From contig NZ_LT607803.1 in assembly GCF_900090195.1 (NCBI RefSeq), positions 4,676,229 to 4,740,228 of the forward strand: a stretch of 64,000 bases of DNA, in the 5' to 3' direction. Position 1 is the first letter of the stretch. Each line of letters begins with the position of its first letter. The position numbers were made by a program, and so were the translations under genes. A model generated the notes under the pieces. It made no database searches, was not told where the DNA came from, and saw only the letters and a program-made list of their open reading frames with translations. Of this stretch, positions 26,564 through 35,059 are shown piece by piece. This DNA is from Variovorax sp. HW608. Its GTDB lineage: Bacteria > Pseudomonadota > Gammaproteobacteria > Burkholderiales > Burkholderiaceae_C.

Positions 26564-27088
26564 CTACGCGCTCTTCCAGGCGCCGTCATGCGCCGCCGCG
26601 GCCTCGTCGACCAGCGCGGGGCCGATGCATTCGATCGGATGCGGCGACGCGCGGAACACGTCGCGGCACGACAGCTCGGCATCGCGCTGGTCGCCGCGCG
26701 CGCCGCGGAACACCCGCAGCCGCACTGCGTCGATGCCGAACACCACGCGGCCGATGTTGGCCCAGAAGATCGCGCCGGCGCACATCACGCAGGGCTCGCC
26801 GGACGAGTAGATCGTCGCGCCGGCCAGCTCCTCGCGCGACAGCTTGCGTTCGGCGAGCATCCGCACCGCATTGGTCTCGGCATGGCCGGTGACGTCGCCC
26901 GTCTCGGCGGTGTTGCAGTAGGCCTCGGCCAGCACCTCGCCGGCCGCGGAGACGATGACCGCGCCGAAGGGCCGGTTGCCCCGTCGCCGGGCCGCGTGCG
27001 ACCAGACGATGGCCTTGCGCAGGTAGCGTCCGTCGCGTTCGTCGAGCGGGGATTCGGCCGGAAAGAAATCGGGAGGAAGGGCGGTCAT
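26564..27088 (-). CDS. CMP/dCMP-type nucleobase deaminase (guanine deaminase-like), paralogue 1
   Basis: 174 residues. Zinc cytidine-deaminase fold: HAETNAVR (His and catalytic Glu) and PCVMCAG supplying two Cys ligands, plus the family SSGEPCVMC and IFWANIGRVVFGID segments. The pattern fits nucleoside/nucleobase deaminases of the guanine deaminase and TadA-like group. It is clearly related to the second deaminase at 32967-33449 (shared WANIGRVV). It is divergent from the Rieske gene, 157 bp apart. Confidence 0.85.
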   Translation of the reverse strand: MTALPPDFFPAESPLDERDGRYLRKAIVWSHAARRRGNRPFGAVIVSAAGEVLAEAYCNTAETGDVTGHAETNAVRMLAERKLSREELAGATIYSSGEPCVMCAGAIFWANIGRVVFGIDAVRLRVFRGARGDQRDAELSCRDVFRASPHPIECIGPALVDEAAAAHDGAWKSA

Positions 27089-27245
27089 GCCTCGATGCTA
27101 CGTTCAAAGCGCACCGGCAGCATCGCGTCGGGCGCGCAACTTGCGTGCGCCCGGGGACAGAGTAGAAGCGTTCAGCCCGGCCCCGTCCGCGGTGGGAAAT
27201 TGCTCTTTCATGGTCGTCCCCACGCACATCCGAAGGAGTCTTCCC

Positions 27246-28289
27246 ATGCTCGTCACGCAGCAACCCGTCTTCCGCAAGTTCTGGCATGCCGTCATGCCGC
27301 TGGCCGCTCTGCAGCAGGGGCCCAGGCCCTTCACGCTGCTCGGCGAGAACATCGTGCTGTTCCTGGACGCCGACGGCCAGCCGGCCGCGCTGCGCGACCG
27401 CTGCTGCCATCGCACCGCGAAGCTCTCCAAGGGCTGGTGCGTGGATGCCGAGGGCAAGGCCTGCGGCCGGGGCGCGATCCAGTGCGGCTACCACGGCTGG
27501 ACCTATGACCGCAGCGGCCAGGTGGTCCGCATTCCGCAGTACGGGCCCGAGCGCAGGATCTCGCTGGAGTACAGGACCACGGCCTACCACTGCGCCGCGC
27601 GCTACGGCTATGCCTGGGTTGCGCTGGAGGATCCGATCGCGGACATCCCGGCGGTCCCGGAATACGGCGATCCGGCCTGGCGCACGATCCATCAGTTCTA
27701 CGAGGAGTGGCAAACCAGCCCGATGCGCGCGCTGGAGAACTCCTTCGACAATTCGCACTTCAGCTTCGTGCACCGCGCGACCTTCGGCGTGGCCGCAAGC
27801 CCGAAGCCGAGCAAGTACGAACTGGTCGAGAACGACGGCGGCTTCCATGCCGAGACGGTGATCGACGCCGTGAACCCCGCGAAGTTCCACCCCATCAGCG
27901 GCGTGACGGACCCGATCACCACGCGGCACATGCGCAATGCGTACTTCCTGCCGTTCTCGCGCCGGCTCGACATCGAATACCCCTCGGGCATCCGCCACAT
28001 CATCATCAACTGCTTCACGCCGATCGACGACGCGCGCATCCAGCTGTGCCAATGGCTGTTCCGCAACGACACCGAGGCCGATTGCGCGGCGCGCATGCTG
28101 ATCGACTTCGACCAGGAGATCACGCGCGAGGACAAGGACATCCTCGAATCCACCGACCCCGATGCGCTGGTCGACACGCGCCGGCGCGGCGTGGAGTATT
28201 CGATGGAGTCCGATCGCCCCGGCATGCTGATCCGCAAGCATCTGATGCAGTTGCTCGCCAGGCATGGCGAGAGCGAAGTGCACCGCTGA
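27246..28289 (+). CDS. Rieske non-heme iron oxygenase, alpha-subunit-like
   Basis: 347 residues. The Rieske [2Fe-2S] ligands are present: the first Cys-X-His (CCHRT, about 46-50) and CGYHGW (about 78-83). The mononuclear iron motif NSFDNSHFSFVH (about 160-171) provides two His, with a later Asp near the C-terminus. It is a single-component-length oxygenase of the VanA/pheophorbide-oxygenase-like type and would need a reductase encoded elsewhere. Substrate not determinable. The frame extends upstream, but ATG 27246 has a clear AAGGAG SD. The IS630 element is inserted 2 bp after its stop, so the gene is intact. Confidence 0.87.
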   Translation: MLVTQQPVFRKFWHAVMPLAALQQGPRPFTLLGENIVLFLDADGQPAALRDRCCHRTAKLSKGWCVDAEGKACGRGAIQCGYHGWTYDRSGQVVRIPQYGPERRISLEYRTTAYHCAARYGYAWVALEDPIADIPAVPEYGDPAWRTIHQFYEEWQTSPMRALENSFDNSHFSFVHRATFGVAASPKPSKYELVENDGGFHAETVIDAVNPAKFHPISGVTDPITTRHMRNAYFLPFSRRLDIEYPSGIRHIIINCFTPIDDARIQLCQWLFRNDTEADCAARMLIDFDQEITREDKDILESTDPDALVDTRRRGVEYSMESDRPGMLIRKHLMQLLARHGESEVHR

Positions 28290-28350
28290 TACCAATTTGC
28301 GTTCAATAGATTAGATATCATGTCTGTCCACGTACTTCAAGGAGTCGTGG

Positions 28351-28875
28351 ATGAAGAGTCTGATCGTTGGGGATAAGGCGACCGTGATGCGCTTGGCAGA
28401 ACGGCTCAAGCAAGCCGACAGCCATGCGCAGTACCAGCGCATCCAGTGCGTGCTGATCAGGGCCACGCTGGGCAGCTCGGCCGCGCAGATTGCACAGTTG
28501 CTGGGTTGGTCAACCACCACCGTGCATGTGATGCACTCTCGATGGGCCAAGGAAGGTGATGCCATCTTCGATCTTCGAGGCCGCGGTGGCAGACACCACC
28601 AGCATTTGAGCGCCGAACAGGAGCAGGAGTTGCTGGCACCCTTCGTCGAACGCGCACAGGCAGGCGGGATGTTGACGGTAGCTGAGATCCAGCAGGCCTA
28701 CCAGAAGCAACTCGGCAAGGCGGTGGCGCCCTCGACGATCTATCGGCTGCTCGACCGTCACGGCTGGCGCAAGGTCGTGCCCCGGCCCCGGCATCCCAAG
28801 GCGGACGTCGCGGCACAGGCCGCCTTTAAAAAAACTCCGCCGCCAGGTACGCCAAGAGGTCGTGCGCCAGGCTGA
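28351..28875 (+). CDS. IS630 transposase, upstream frame (orfA)
   Basis: Frame A encodes the N-terminal helix-turn-helix part (AQIAQLLGWSTTTVHVMHSR; then GRGGRHHQHLS and a second HTH). The productive reading leaves this frame near the A7 tract at 28828-28834 and continues in the +1 frame; past that point the frame-A sequence becomes Pro/Arg-rich and unrelated. The remaining codons to the stop at 28875 are not family-like. Confidence 0.85.
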   Translation: MKSLIVGDKATVMRLAERLKQADSHAQYQRIQCVLIRATLGSSAAQIAQLLGWSTTTVHVMHSRWAKEGDAIFDLRGRGGRHHQHLSAEQEQELLAPFVERAQAGGMLTVAEIQQAYQKQLGKAVAPSTIYRLLDRHGWRKVVPRPRHPKADVAAQAAFKKTPPPGTPRGRAPG

Positions 28876-29416
28876 ACAAGGTCGCGCGGTGCGGCTGATG
28901 TTCCAGGACGAGGGGCGATTCGGATTGCTGGGCACGCCGCGTCGCTGCTGGGCGCCACACCGCATTCGACCTGTCGTCGGCGCTCGCCTGGAGCGCAAGT
29001 ACATCTATGCCTTCAGTGCCGTCAGCCCACACGACGGCGTGATGGACAGCCTCGTGCTGCCCTGGGTGAACGCCGAGACCATGTCGCTATTCCTGGCCGA
29101 GGTCGCCCAGCGCCATGTCGAGGAATTCATCGTGATGGTCATGGACCAGGCGGGCTGGCATCTGGCAGGTCAACTCGCGGTCCCGGATCACATGCGACTG
29201 ATCTACCTGCCTCCGTACAGCCCCGAACTCAACCCGGCCGAGCATCTGTGGGAGGCGATTCGCGAGGACTGCTTTGCCAACCATGTCTTCGCCAACCTCG
29301 ACGCCGTCGAACGCGCCCTCACGACAGGGCTGGTGGCGCTCGAATCAGATCACGAGAGAACCCGATCGATGACCGGTTTCGATTGGATAACTTCTATATC
29401 TTTGAACGCAACTTAG
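28862..29416 (+). CDS. IS630 transposase, downstream frame (orfB, DDE catalytic part)
   Basis: Holds the DDE core: MFQDEGRFG (first Asp), VMDQAGWH (second Asp) and NPAEHLWE (Glu). Read upstream of its first ATG the +1 frame continues without a stop to the A7 tract as KKLRRQVRQEVVRQAEQ, typical IS630 sequence. The full-length enzyme would arise from frameshifting or RNA polymerase slippage at A7 (loss of one A gives the frame). The stop TAG coincides with the IS end. Confidence 0.85.
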   Translation: MRQAEQGRAVRLMFQDEGRFGLLGTPRRCWAPHRIRPVVGARLERKYIYAFSAVSPHDGVMDSLVLPWVNAETMSLFLAEVAQRHVEEFIVMVMDQAGWHLAGQLAVPDHMRLIYLPPYSPELNPAEHLWEAIREDCFANHVFANLDAVERALTTGLVALESDHERTRSMTGFDWITSISLNAT

Positions 29417-29484
29417 TATGAGCCAGCCGGGGGTGGGCCGGGGCCGCTTGTGCGACCATCGTGCCCATCCCCAGGAGACCCAAA

Positions 29485-29883
29485 ATGAGCATCACGGTCC
29501 GCCGCGACGACGTCAGCGGCACGCGGCACACGGTCCGCATTCGCGCCCACGAAATTCCGGTCGACGCGGCCGTTGCCGCCGGCGGCGCCGACGCCGGGCC
29601 GCAGCCGCATGACCTCTACGACGCTTCGCTCGGCGCCTGCAAGGCGCTCACCGTGCTGGTCTACGCCAGGCGCAAGGGGATCCCGGTGGAAGAGATCGAG
29701 GTCGTGGTCGACCGCGACGACAGCGAGGAGCGCCAGGGCACCTACCGGCTCGGCACTTCGCTGCGCGTGACGGGCGAGCTCAGCGAGGCGCAGCGCGAGG
29801 AGCTTCTGCGCGTGGCGGGCAAGTGCCCGCTGCACCGCCTGATGACCGAGGTGAAGACCGAGATCGAGACCAAGCTGGTCTGA
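29485..29883 (+). CDS. OsmC family peroxiredoxin-like protein
   Basis: 132 residues. Small OsmC-fold protein with a conserved first Cys in LGACKALT (about 54) and the second Cys in AGKCPLHR (about 112), the pair used in organic hydroperoxide reduction by Ohr/OsmC. The assignment to an Ohr or an OsmC branch is open. An SD-like CAGGAGA precedes ATG 29485. It lies 67 bp after the IS630 right end. Confidence 0.87.
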   Translation: MSITVRRDDVSGTRHTVRIRAHEIPVDAAVAAGGADAGPQPHDLYDASLGACKALTVLVYARRKGIPVEEIEVVVDRDDSEERQGTYRLGTSLRVTGELSEAQREELLRVAGKCPLHRLMTEVKTEIETKLV

Positions 29884-29963
29884 GCCGGCCAGGCCGGAGG
29901 GAGGCGGCGGCAGCTCAGCGATAGAGAGATACCCTTGTTTCGCGTCGCGTTCAGCTTCCGCTC

Positions 29964-30617
29964 ATGGAAGGAGCCTACGGTTTCGTCATGCCGGCTCGCC
30001 GCATCCGCCCACTCTTCGGTGCCTTGGTGCTGGGGCTGGTCGCGCTCGGCGCCCATGCCGGGGGCGGCCCGCTCGGCATCGACAGCGTGCTGAAATACGA
30101 CCAGAGCGGAATCTGGTCGCGCAGCAACCAGAACGCCCTGCAGTACGGGGTCATCCTGTTCGAGGTGGCGGGCGCCGTGTGGCTCGGCAATGACGACGAG
30201 TTCGGTCACACGCTATGGCAGACGATCGATGCGTCGATCGCGTCCGGCGTGGCCGCGCAAGTGCTCAAGGAGACGACCGGACGGCCCCGGCCCATCAGCG
30301 GCGAGGGCCCCGATGCCTGGTTCAAGGGGCGCGGACACAACAGCTTCCCGAGTGGCGAGGTGGCGTTGCAGGCCAGCTTCGTGACACCGATCATCGTCAA
30401 CTACGCCGCCCGCAATCCATGGGTCTGGGCGCTCGAGCTTCTGCCGCTGTACGACGGCGTCGCGCGCATGAAAGGCCAGGCGCACTGGCAGACCGACGTG
30501 CTCGCGGGCTGGGCGCTCGGCACCGCCACCGGCTATTTCGCCACCCGGTACGACACGCCGTTCTTCGTCGAGATTCTTCCGCGCGGATTGACCGTGGGCT
30601 ACTCGACGAAGTTCTAG
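29964..30617 (+). CDS. PAP2-family phosphatase, periplasmic or membrane anchored
   Basis: 217 residues. A signal-like hydrophobic start (about residues 14-30, ending GAHAGGG) and hydrophobic segments later. PAP2 motif 1 is KETTGRPRP (K-x6-RP), motif 2 SFPSGE and motif 3 ARMKGQAHWQTD. Motif 2 has Glu where PSGH is usual, and motif 3 begins with Ala instead of Ser, so activity is uncertain. PAP2 enzymes dephosphorylate lipid phosphates. Start uncertain: ATG 29964 or ATG 29988 (MPARRIRPLF). The stop is embedded in the target duplication of the following IS. Confidence 0.82.
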   Translation: MEGAYGFVMPARRIRPLFGALVLGLVALGAHAGGGPLGIDSVLKYDQSGIWSRSNQNALQYGVILFEVAGAVWLGNDDEFGHTLWQTIDASIASGVAAQVLKETTGRPRPISGEGPDAWFKGRGHNSFPSGEVALQASFVTPIIVNYAARNPWVWALELLPLYDGVARMKGQAHWQTDVLAGWALGTATGYFATRYDTPFFVEILPRGLTVGYSTKF

Positions 30618-30639
30618 GCCGAACTTTGGGCACATGAAG

Positions 30640-30680
30640 TAGCTGGAACCCAAGCATGGCGCGGGTTCCAGCTATTTTTT
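30640..30680 (+). terminator. rho-independent terminator inside the IS1634-type left end
   Basis: A 12-bp perfect stem TAGCTGGAACCC/GGGTTCCAGCTA with an 11-nt loop, then six T. It blocks transcription entering from the PAP2 side, a known way to limit transposase expression from outside promoters. Confidence 0.88.
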
Positions 30681-30755
30681 GCCTCGTTTGTGTAGCCATG
30701 TAAATTGTGCAAATGCTTCTTGAATTTCGTCTATTGATGATCCATACATGAAGCC

Positions 30756-32495
30756 ATGTACATCGAGGCCGTCCCCAACCGCGACTCGCCCCCCGCGATC
30801 CTGTTGCGCGAGTCCTATCGCGAAGACGGCAAGGTGCGCAAGCGCACGCTGGCCAATCTGTCGAGCCTGAGTGCGGAGGTCATAGAGGGCTTGAAGGTGT
30901 TGCTGCGCGGGGGCGTGGCCGTGCCCGACGCGCAGGAGGTCTTCAGCATCGAGCGCAGCCTGCCCCACGGCCATGTGGCCGCCGTGCTGGCGGCCGCGCG
31001 CCAATGCGACGCGCCGGCCTGGTTTGCCAGTGCGCCCGAGGACCTGCGCGCACTGTTGCTGGCCATGCTCGTCGCGCGCGTGCTCACGCCCGGCTCCAAG
31101 CTCGCGACCCATCGCATGCTGCACGACGACACCGCCACCCACTCGCTGGGCCGCGTGCTGGGTGTGGGTCAGTGCAGCGCCGATGATCTGTACCGTGCGC
31201 TGGACTGGCTGCACGGCGCGCAGCCGGCGATCGAGCGACGACTGGCGCGCAAGCATCTGGCCGGCAGCACCTTGGTGCTGTACGACCTCACCTCGACCTG
31301 GCTGACGGGACGCTGCTGCGAGCTGGCCGCGCGCGGCCATTCGCGCGACGGCAAGCGCGACGATCCACAGATCGTGTTCGGGCTGATCTGTACGCCCGAG
31401 GGGTGCCCGATCGCCGTCGAAGTGTTCGCCGGCAACACGGGCGACCCGGCCACGGTGGCCGAGCAGGTGGCCAAGCTCAAGCAGCGCTTTGGCATCGAAC
31501 GCATCACGTGGGTGGGCGATCGCGGGATGCTGACCTCGGCACGCATCGAGCAGGTGCTCAAGCCGCAGGGCATGGACTGGATCAGCAGTCTGCGCGCGCC
31601 GCAAATCGCGCAGCTGGCCGCCGAGCTCGGGCCCTTCCAGCCGTCGCTGTTCGATGAGCGCAACCTCCTCGAAGTGCGCAGCGCTCACTTCCCCGGCGAG
31701 CGCCTGGTCGTGTGCCGCAACCCGCTCCTGGCGGCCGAGCGCGCGCGCAAGCGCGGCGAGTTGCTGGCGGCCACCGAGGCCGATCTGGGCAAGGTCGCCG
31801 CGGCCACGCAGCGTGCGCGCCAGCCGCTGCGCGGCGAGCAGGCCATCGCGTTGCGCGTGGGGCGCCTCATCGACCGCTTCAACGTGGCCAAGCACTTCGA
31901 GCTCACGATCACCGAGACGACCTTCGCATTCCGGCGCAAGGCCGATTCGATTGCCAGCGAGACCGCGCTGGACGGTCTGTACGTGATCCGCACCAGCTTG
32001 AGCGCCCAGCAACTCGATGCGGCCGCGGCGGTGGCCGCCTACAAGAGCCTGGCCCAGGTGGAGCGCGCGTTCCGCTCGATGAAGACCGTGGACCTGCATG
32101 TGCGGCCGGTCTTCCACTACAACACCGAGCGTGTTCGCGCGCATGTCTTCCTGTGCATGCTCGCCTACTACGTCGAGTGGCACCTGCGCGAGCGCCTGAA
32201 GCCTGTGCTGTTCGACGACGAGTTCCTCGAGCAGGCCCAAGGCCAGCGGGCTTCTCCGGTCGCCAAGGCGATGCGCTCCGAGCACGCCCGCGACAAGGAC
32301 ACATCCAAGCACGCCAGCGACGGATTACCGCTGCACAGCCTGCGCACGCTGCTGCAGGACCTGGCCACGCTCGCCTACAACATCACCCACACGAGCCTGA
32401 ACCCGAACGCCAAGATCGTCATCACCACGCGGCCCACGCCGCTGCAGGACAAGGCCTTCAAGCTGCTCGGCGCCAATCCCGCCTGTACCCAGTAA
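30756..32495 (+). CDS. IS1634-family transposase
   Basis: 579 residues, DDE type of the IS1634 group. Recognisable: VLYDLTSTWLTG (first Asp region), VFAGNTGDPATVAEQVAKLK, WVGDRGMLTSARIEQ (second Asp) and the YxSLAQVERAFRSMK motif (Y-2-R-3-E region). Intact with no frameshift. It starts 137 bp inside the left terminal repeat, after the element's own terminator. Confidence 0.92.
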   Translation: MYIEAVPNRDSPPAILLRESYREDGKVRKRTLANLSSLSAEVIEGLKVLLRGGVAVPDAQEVFSIERSLPHGHVAAVLAAARQCDAPAWFASAPEDLRALLLAMLVARVLTPGSKLATHRMLHDDTATHSLGRVLGVGQCSADDLYRALDWLHGAQPAIERRLARKHLAGSTLVLYDLTSTWLTGRCCELAARGHSRDGKRDDPQIVFGLICTPEGCPIAVEVFAGNTGDPATVAEQVAKLKQRFGIERITWVGDRGMLTSARIEQVLKPQGMDWISSLRAPQIAQLAAELGPFQPSLFDERNLLEVRSAHFPGERLVVCRNPLLAAERARKRGELLAATEADLGKVAAATQRARQPLRGEQAIALRVGRLIDRFNVAKHFELTITETTFAFRRKADSIASETALDGLYVIRTSLSAQQLDAAAAVAAYKSLAQVERAFRSMKTVDLHVRPVFHYNTERVRAHVFLCMLAYYVEWHLRERLKPVLFDDEFLEQAQGQRASPVAKAMRSEHARDKDTSKHASDGLPLHSLRTLLQDLATLAYNITHTSLNPNAKIVITTRPTPLQDKAFKLLGANPACTQ

Positions 32496-32566
32496 GCCCA
32501 CCCAGCCTCGCTGAACAAACTCAGCAGGATCAAGGGGTTGCGCTCATTCGAGGCTCAAAGTTCGGT

Positions 32567-32587
32567 CTAGGGGGAACACGCCCCTAG
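32567..32587. other. hairpin interrupted at its edge by the IS1634-type insertion
   Basis: CTAGGGG-N7-CCCCTAG. The left arm begins in the duplication TCTAGG. It includes the stop codon of the EthD gene on the minus strand and, before the insertion, lay directly at the PAP2 stop. It could be a shared bidirectional terminator-like stem for two convergent genes. Confidence 0.55.
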
Positions 32588-32898
32588 CCGACCACCACTT
32601 CGCTGATCTGCATCACCGGCTTGATATCGGTGTAGTTCGCGATGTCGCCGAGGATTTCCTTGGCATGCGGTTCGAACGCGGCCTGGAAGGCTTCGGCCGA
32701 ATCGCAGAAGACATGGCACATGCCGACATACACCGGCGGCGCGCCGGGAGCGCCGCCGGCCAGCCCCTTGTCGATGGTGTAGGACTTGCACGCATCGCCC
32801 AGCAAGCGCTTGAGCATCGGCATGTGCGAATCGCGGTAGTAGTCGTGGTCGAAGCGGGACCCGGGCGTGTGCGGGTACATCACGCTGACTTTGATCAT
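32584..32898 (-). CDS. EthD family protein (REDY-type)
   Basis: 104 residues, a dimeric alpha-beta barrel of the EthD family: MIKVSVMYPHTPGSRFDHDYYRDSHMPML-type start with the conserved YxxxHMP region, then VYVGMCHVFCDSAEAFQAAF. EthD proteins are accessory or uncharacterised and often found with catabolic operons. The start ATG 32898 has a strong SD (GGAGACGC). It is downstream of the deaminase and ABC genes on the same strand. Confidence 0.87.
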   Translation of the reverse strand: MIKVSVMYPHTPGSRFDHDYYRDSHMPMLKRLLGDACKSYTIDKGLAGGAPGAPPVYVGMCHVFCDSAEAFQAAFEPHAKEILGDIANYTDIKPVMQISEVVVG

Positions 32899-32966
32899 GT
32901 TGCGTCTCCTGTTGCCAAGCGAGGGAGCATAGGAGAACGCGCAGCCGCGAACAAGGCGCGGCGGAC

Positions 32967-33449
32967 TCAGCGGCCGCGGGATTCCCAGAAACCGCGGTGC
33001 GTCGCGATCAGCTCCTCCGCGACCTCGGGCACCGGACCGTCGACCTCGATCGTCTTCTGGCCGCGCGCGAACAGCTCGCGGCAGGGCAGCGACAGCGTCG
33101 GGTTCTCGGGATGGTCGCCGGTGAGCGCGAGCAGCGCGGCTTCTTCCGCGCCGTAGACCACGCGCCCGATGTTGGCCCAGTAGATCGTCCCCGCGCACAT
33201 CGCGCAGGGCTCGAAAGTGGTCACCAGCGTGCACTGCGCGAGGTAGTCGGCCGGGTAGTTCAGCGACGCGGTACGTGCGAGCGTGGCCTCGGCGTGCTGC
33301 ACCGTGTCGATGTTGCCCTGCTCGGCGAGCACCGTTTCTCCGTCCGGCGCGACCAGGACCGCGCCGAAGGGATGGCGGCCCATCGCCATCGCGCGCCGCG
33401 CGACCTCGTTGGCGCGGCGCAGGGCCTTCAGCTTCTGTTCGTCATTCAC
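32967..33449 (-). CDS. CMP/dCMP-type nucleobase deaminase, paralogue 2
   Basis: 160 residues. Zinc deaminase fold: QHAEATLAR (His and catalytic Glu) and FEPCAMCAG (two Cys), followed by TIYWANIGRVVYG. Related to the deaminase at 26564-27088. Its start overlaps the permease stop by 8 bp, so it belongs to the NMT1-type ABC operon. A role in deaminating the imported heterocycle is a reasonable inference. Confidence 0.87.
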   Translation of the reverse strand: MNDEQKLKALRRANEVARRAMAMGRHPFGAVLVAPDGETVLAEQGNIDTVQHAEATLARTASLNYPADYLAQCTLVTTFEPCAMCAGTIYWANIGRVVYGAEEAALLALTGDHPENPTLSLPCRELFARGQKTIEVDGPVPEVAEELIATHRGFWESRGR

Positions 33450-34212
33450 CTTGCGAGCCCCGATGCGCCCAGGCGGTGGTGTGCTTCTCGACCGCGCTGA
33501 AGAGCTCGTACATCCCCATCGCCATCGCGCCCACCACCATCAGGCCCGCGAAGGCCAGGCCCATCTGCATCGACGAGCCGGCGGAGATCAGCAGGTAGCC
33601 GATGCCTTCGTTGGCCGCGGTCATCTCCGACACCGTGGTGCCGACGAAGGCCAGCGTGATCGCGACCTTGAGCGAGGCGTAGAAATACGGCAGCGAGCGC
33701 GGCAGGCCGATCTTCACCAGCACGTCCCAGCGCTTGGCGCCAAGCACGCGCAGCACGTCTTCCAGCTCGGGCTCGAGCGTCGCCAGGCCGGTCGCGATGT
33801 TGACCATGATCGGGAAGAAGCTGATGAGAAAGGCCGTGAGGATCGCCGGCCCGATGCCGATGCCGAACCAGACCACGAGGATAGGCACGAAGGCCGCCTT
33901 CGGCAATGCGTTGAAGGCGGTCATCAGCGGGTACACCGCCGCATAGGCCACGCGCGAGCTGCCGATCACGAAGCCCAGCAGCACGCCCACCACGATCGCG
34001 ATGCCGAAGCCCGCCATCGTGACCCAGAAGGTGCGCCATGCGTGGCCGGCGATGACCTCCTTGAATTCCCAGAACTGCGTCCAGATGCGCCACGGGCTCG
34101 GAAAGATGAATTCCGACACGCCGAAGCCCGAGCAGATGATCTGCCACAGCACGATGACGGCAACCAGCAGCAGCCAGGGCGACCAGCGTTCGACTTGCTT
34201 GTTGTTCTTCAT
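33442..34212 (-). CDS. ABC transporter permease (SsuC/TauC/ThiX type)
   Basis: 256 residues with about six helices and the EAA coupling motif ELEDVLRVLGAKRWDVLVKIGLPRSLPYF (about 150-180). Belongs to the BPD-type permeases used with NMT1/THI5, taurine and sulfonate importers. Its gene is 4 bp after the ATPase stop and overlaps the deaminase start. The membrane partner of the substrate-binding protein at 35059-36087. Confidence 0.92.
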   Translation of the reverse strand: MKNNKQVERWSPWLLLVAVIVLWQIICSGFGVSEFIFPSPWRIWTQFWEFKEVIAGHAWRTFWVTMAGFGIAIVVGVLLGFVIGSSRVAYAAVYPLMTAFNALPKAAFVPILVVWFGIGIGPAILTAFLISFFPIMVNIATGLATLEPELEDVLRVLGAKRWDVLVKIGLPRSLPYFYASLKVAITLAFVGTTVSEMTAANEGIGYLLISAGSSMQMGLAFAGLMVVGAMAMGMYELFSAVEKHTTAWAHRGSQGE

Positions 34213-34216
34213 GTGA

Positions 34217-35059
34217 CTACCGAGGAATCGCGGTGGCGGTCGAAGCGCCTTGGCTGCGGATCGCGCCGATGTGGCCGCGCAGCTCGTGGACGATGTCGGT
34301 GAACGCGCGGGTGTAGGTCAGTTCGAGCTCGCGCGGGCGCGGCAGGTCGATCTCGCGCTTGACGACGAAGCGGCCGGGGCTCTTGCTCATCACGTACACC
34401 GTGTCGGCGAGGAACACCGACTCGCGCAGGTCGTGCGTGACGAGGATCACGTTGAAGCGCTGCTCGGTCCAGAGGTCGCGCAGAATGCACCAGAGCTCCT
34501 CGCGCGTGAAGGCGTCGAGCGCGCCGAACGGCTCGTCGAGCAGCAGCATCTTCGGTTCATGGATGAGCGCGCGGCAGATGCTCGCGCGCTGCTGCATGCC
34601 GCCGGAAAGCTGCCATGGGAACTTGTCTTCATAGCCGCCGAGGCCGACCTTCTGCAGCAGGCTGCGGGCACGCTCCACGTATTCCTTGCGCCTGGCCTTG
34701 AAGGTGGAGCGGTACGGTTCGACGATCTCCAGCGGCAGCAGCACGTTGTCGACGGTGGTGCGCCACGGCAGCAGCGAAGGCGCCTGGAAGGCCATGCCCG
34801 AGATCTTCAGCGGCCCGGTGACCGGCTGTCCGTCGATGCGGATCCTGCCCATCGAAGGCATCTTGAGGCCCGTCGTGAGCTTCATGAAGGTCGACTTGCC
34901 GCAGCCCGAGGGCCCGACGATCGCGATGAATTCGCCGCGCGTGACCTGGAGGTCGATGGCCTCGACCGCGAAGTGGTTCGCGCGCAGCAGTTCTTCGTTG
35001 TAGGCGAGCCAGACGTCCTGGAAATCGACGAAGGGCGTGTGGTCCTGCTGCGCCTGCAT
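34217..35059 (-). CDS. ABC transporter ATP-binding protein (SsuB/TauB/ThiZ type)
   Basis: 280 residues. Walker A GPSGCGKSTF, signature LSGGMQQRASICRALI and Walker B LLLDEPFGALDAFTRE, the last typical of the nitrate/sulfonate/taurine importer ATPases. The start ATG 35059 overlaps the stop of the substrate-binding gene by 1 bp (TAATG). In-frame codons upstream lie inside the receptor gene. Confidence 0.93.
   Translation of the reverse strand: MQAQQDHTPFVDFQDVWLAYNEELLRANHFAVEAIDLQVTRGEFIAIVGPSGCGKSTFMKLTTGLKMPSMGRIRIDGQPVTGPLKISGMAFQAPSLLPWRTTVDNVLLPLEIVEPYRSTFKARRKEYVERARSLLQKVGLGGYEDKFPWQLSGGMQQRASICRALIHEPKMLLLDEPFGALDAFTREELWCILRDLWTEQRFNVILVTHDLRESVFLADTVYVMSKSPGRFVVKREIDLPRPRELELTYTRAFTDIVHELRGHIGAIRSQGASTATAIPR

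Larger units (their letters stand above)
28292..29416 (+). mobile_element. IS630-family insertion sequence, complete (1125 bp)
   Basis: Flanked by TA on both sides (28290-28291 and 29417-29418), the TA target duplication of IS630/Tc1 elements. Terminal inverted repeats match over about 16 bp: left CCAATTTGCGTTCAA and right (reverse complement) CTAAGTTGCGTTCAA. Both end just inside the TA. The transposase is split into two frames at an A7 tract. The insertion lies in the gap between the Rieske stop and the OsmC gene. Confidence 0.92.
30619..32565 (+). mobile_element. IS1634-type (IS4 superfamily) insertion sequence, complete (1947 bp)
   Basis: Inverted repeats CCGAACTTTGGGC (left) and CCGAACTTTGAGC (right, reverse complement), one mismatch in 13. 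Flanked by the direct 6-bp duplication TCTAGG (30613-30618 and 32566-32571). It carries one 579-residue DDE transposase. A strong terminator lies inside the left end, before the gene. The insertion is immediately after the PAP2 stop codon. Confidence 0.92.

Noticed and set aside
29418..29612. Short ORF beginning at the TA flank of the IS630 element
   Set aside because: Overlaps the OsmC gene in another frame, Arg/His-rich, no SD. A chance ATG from the target duplication.
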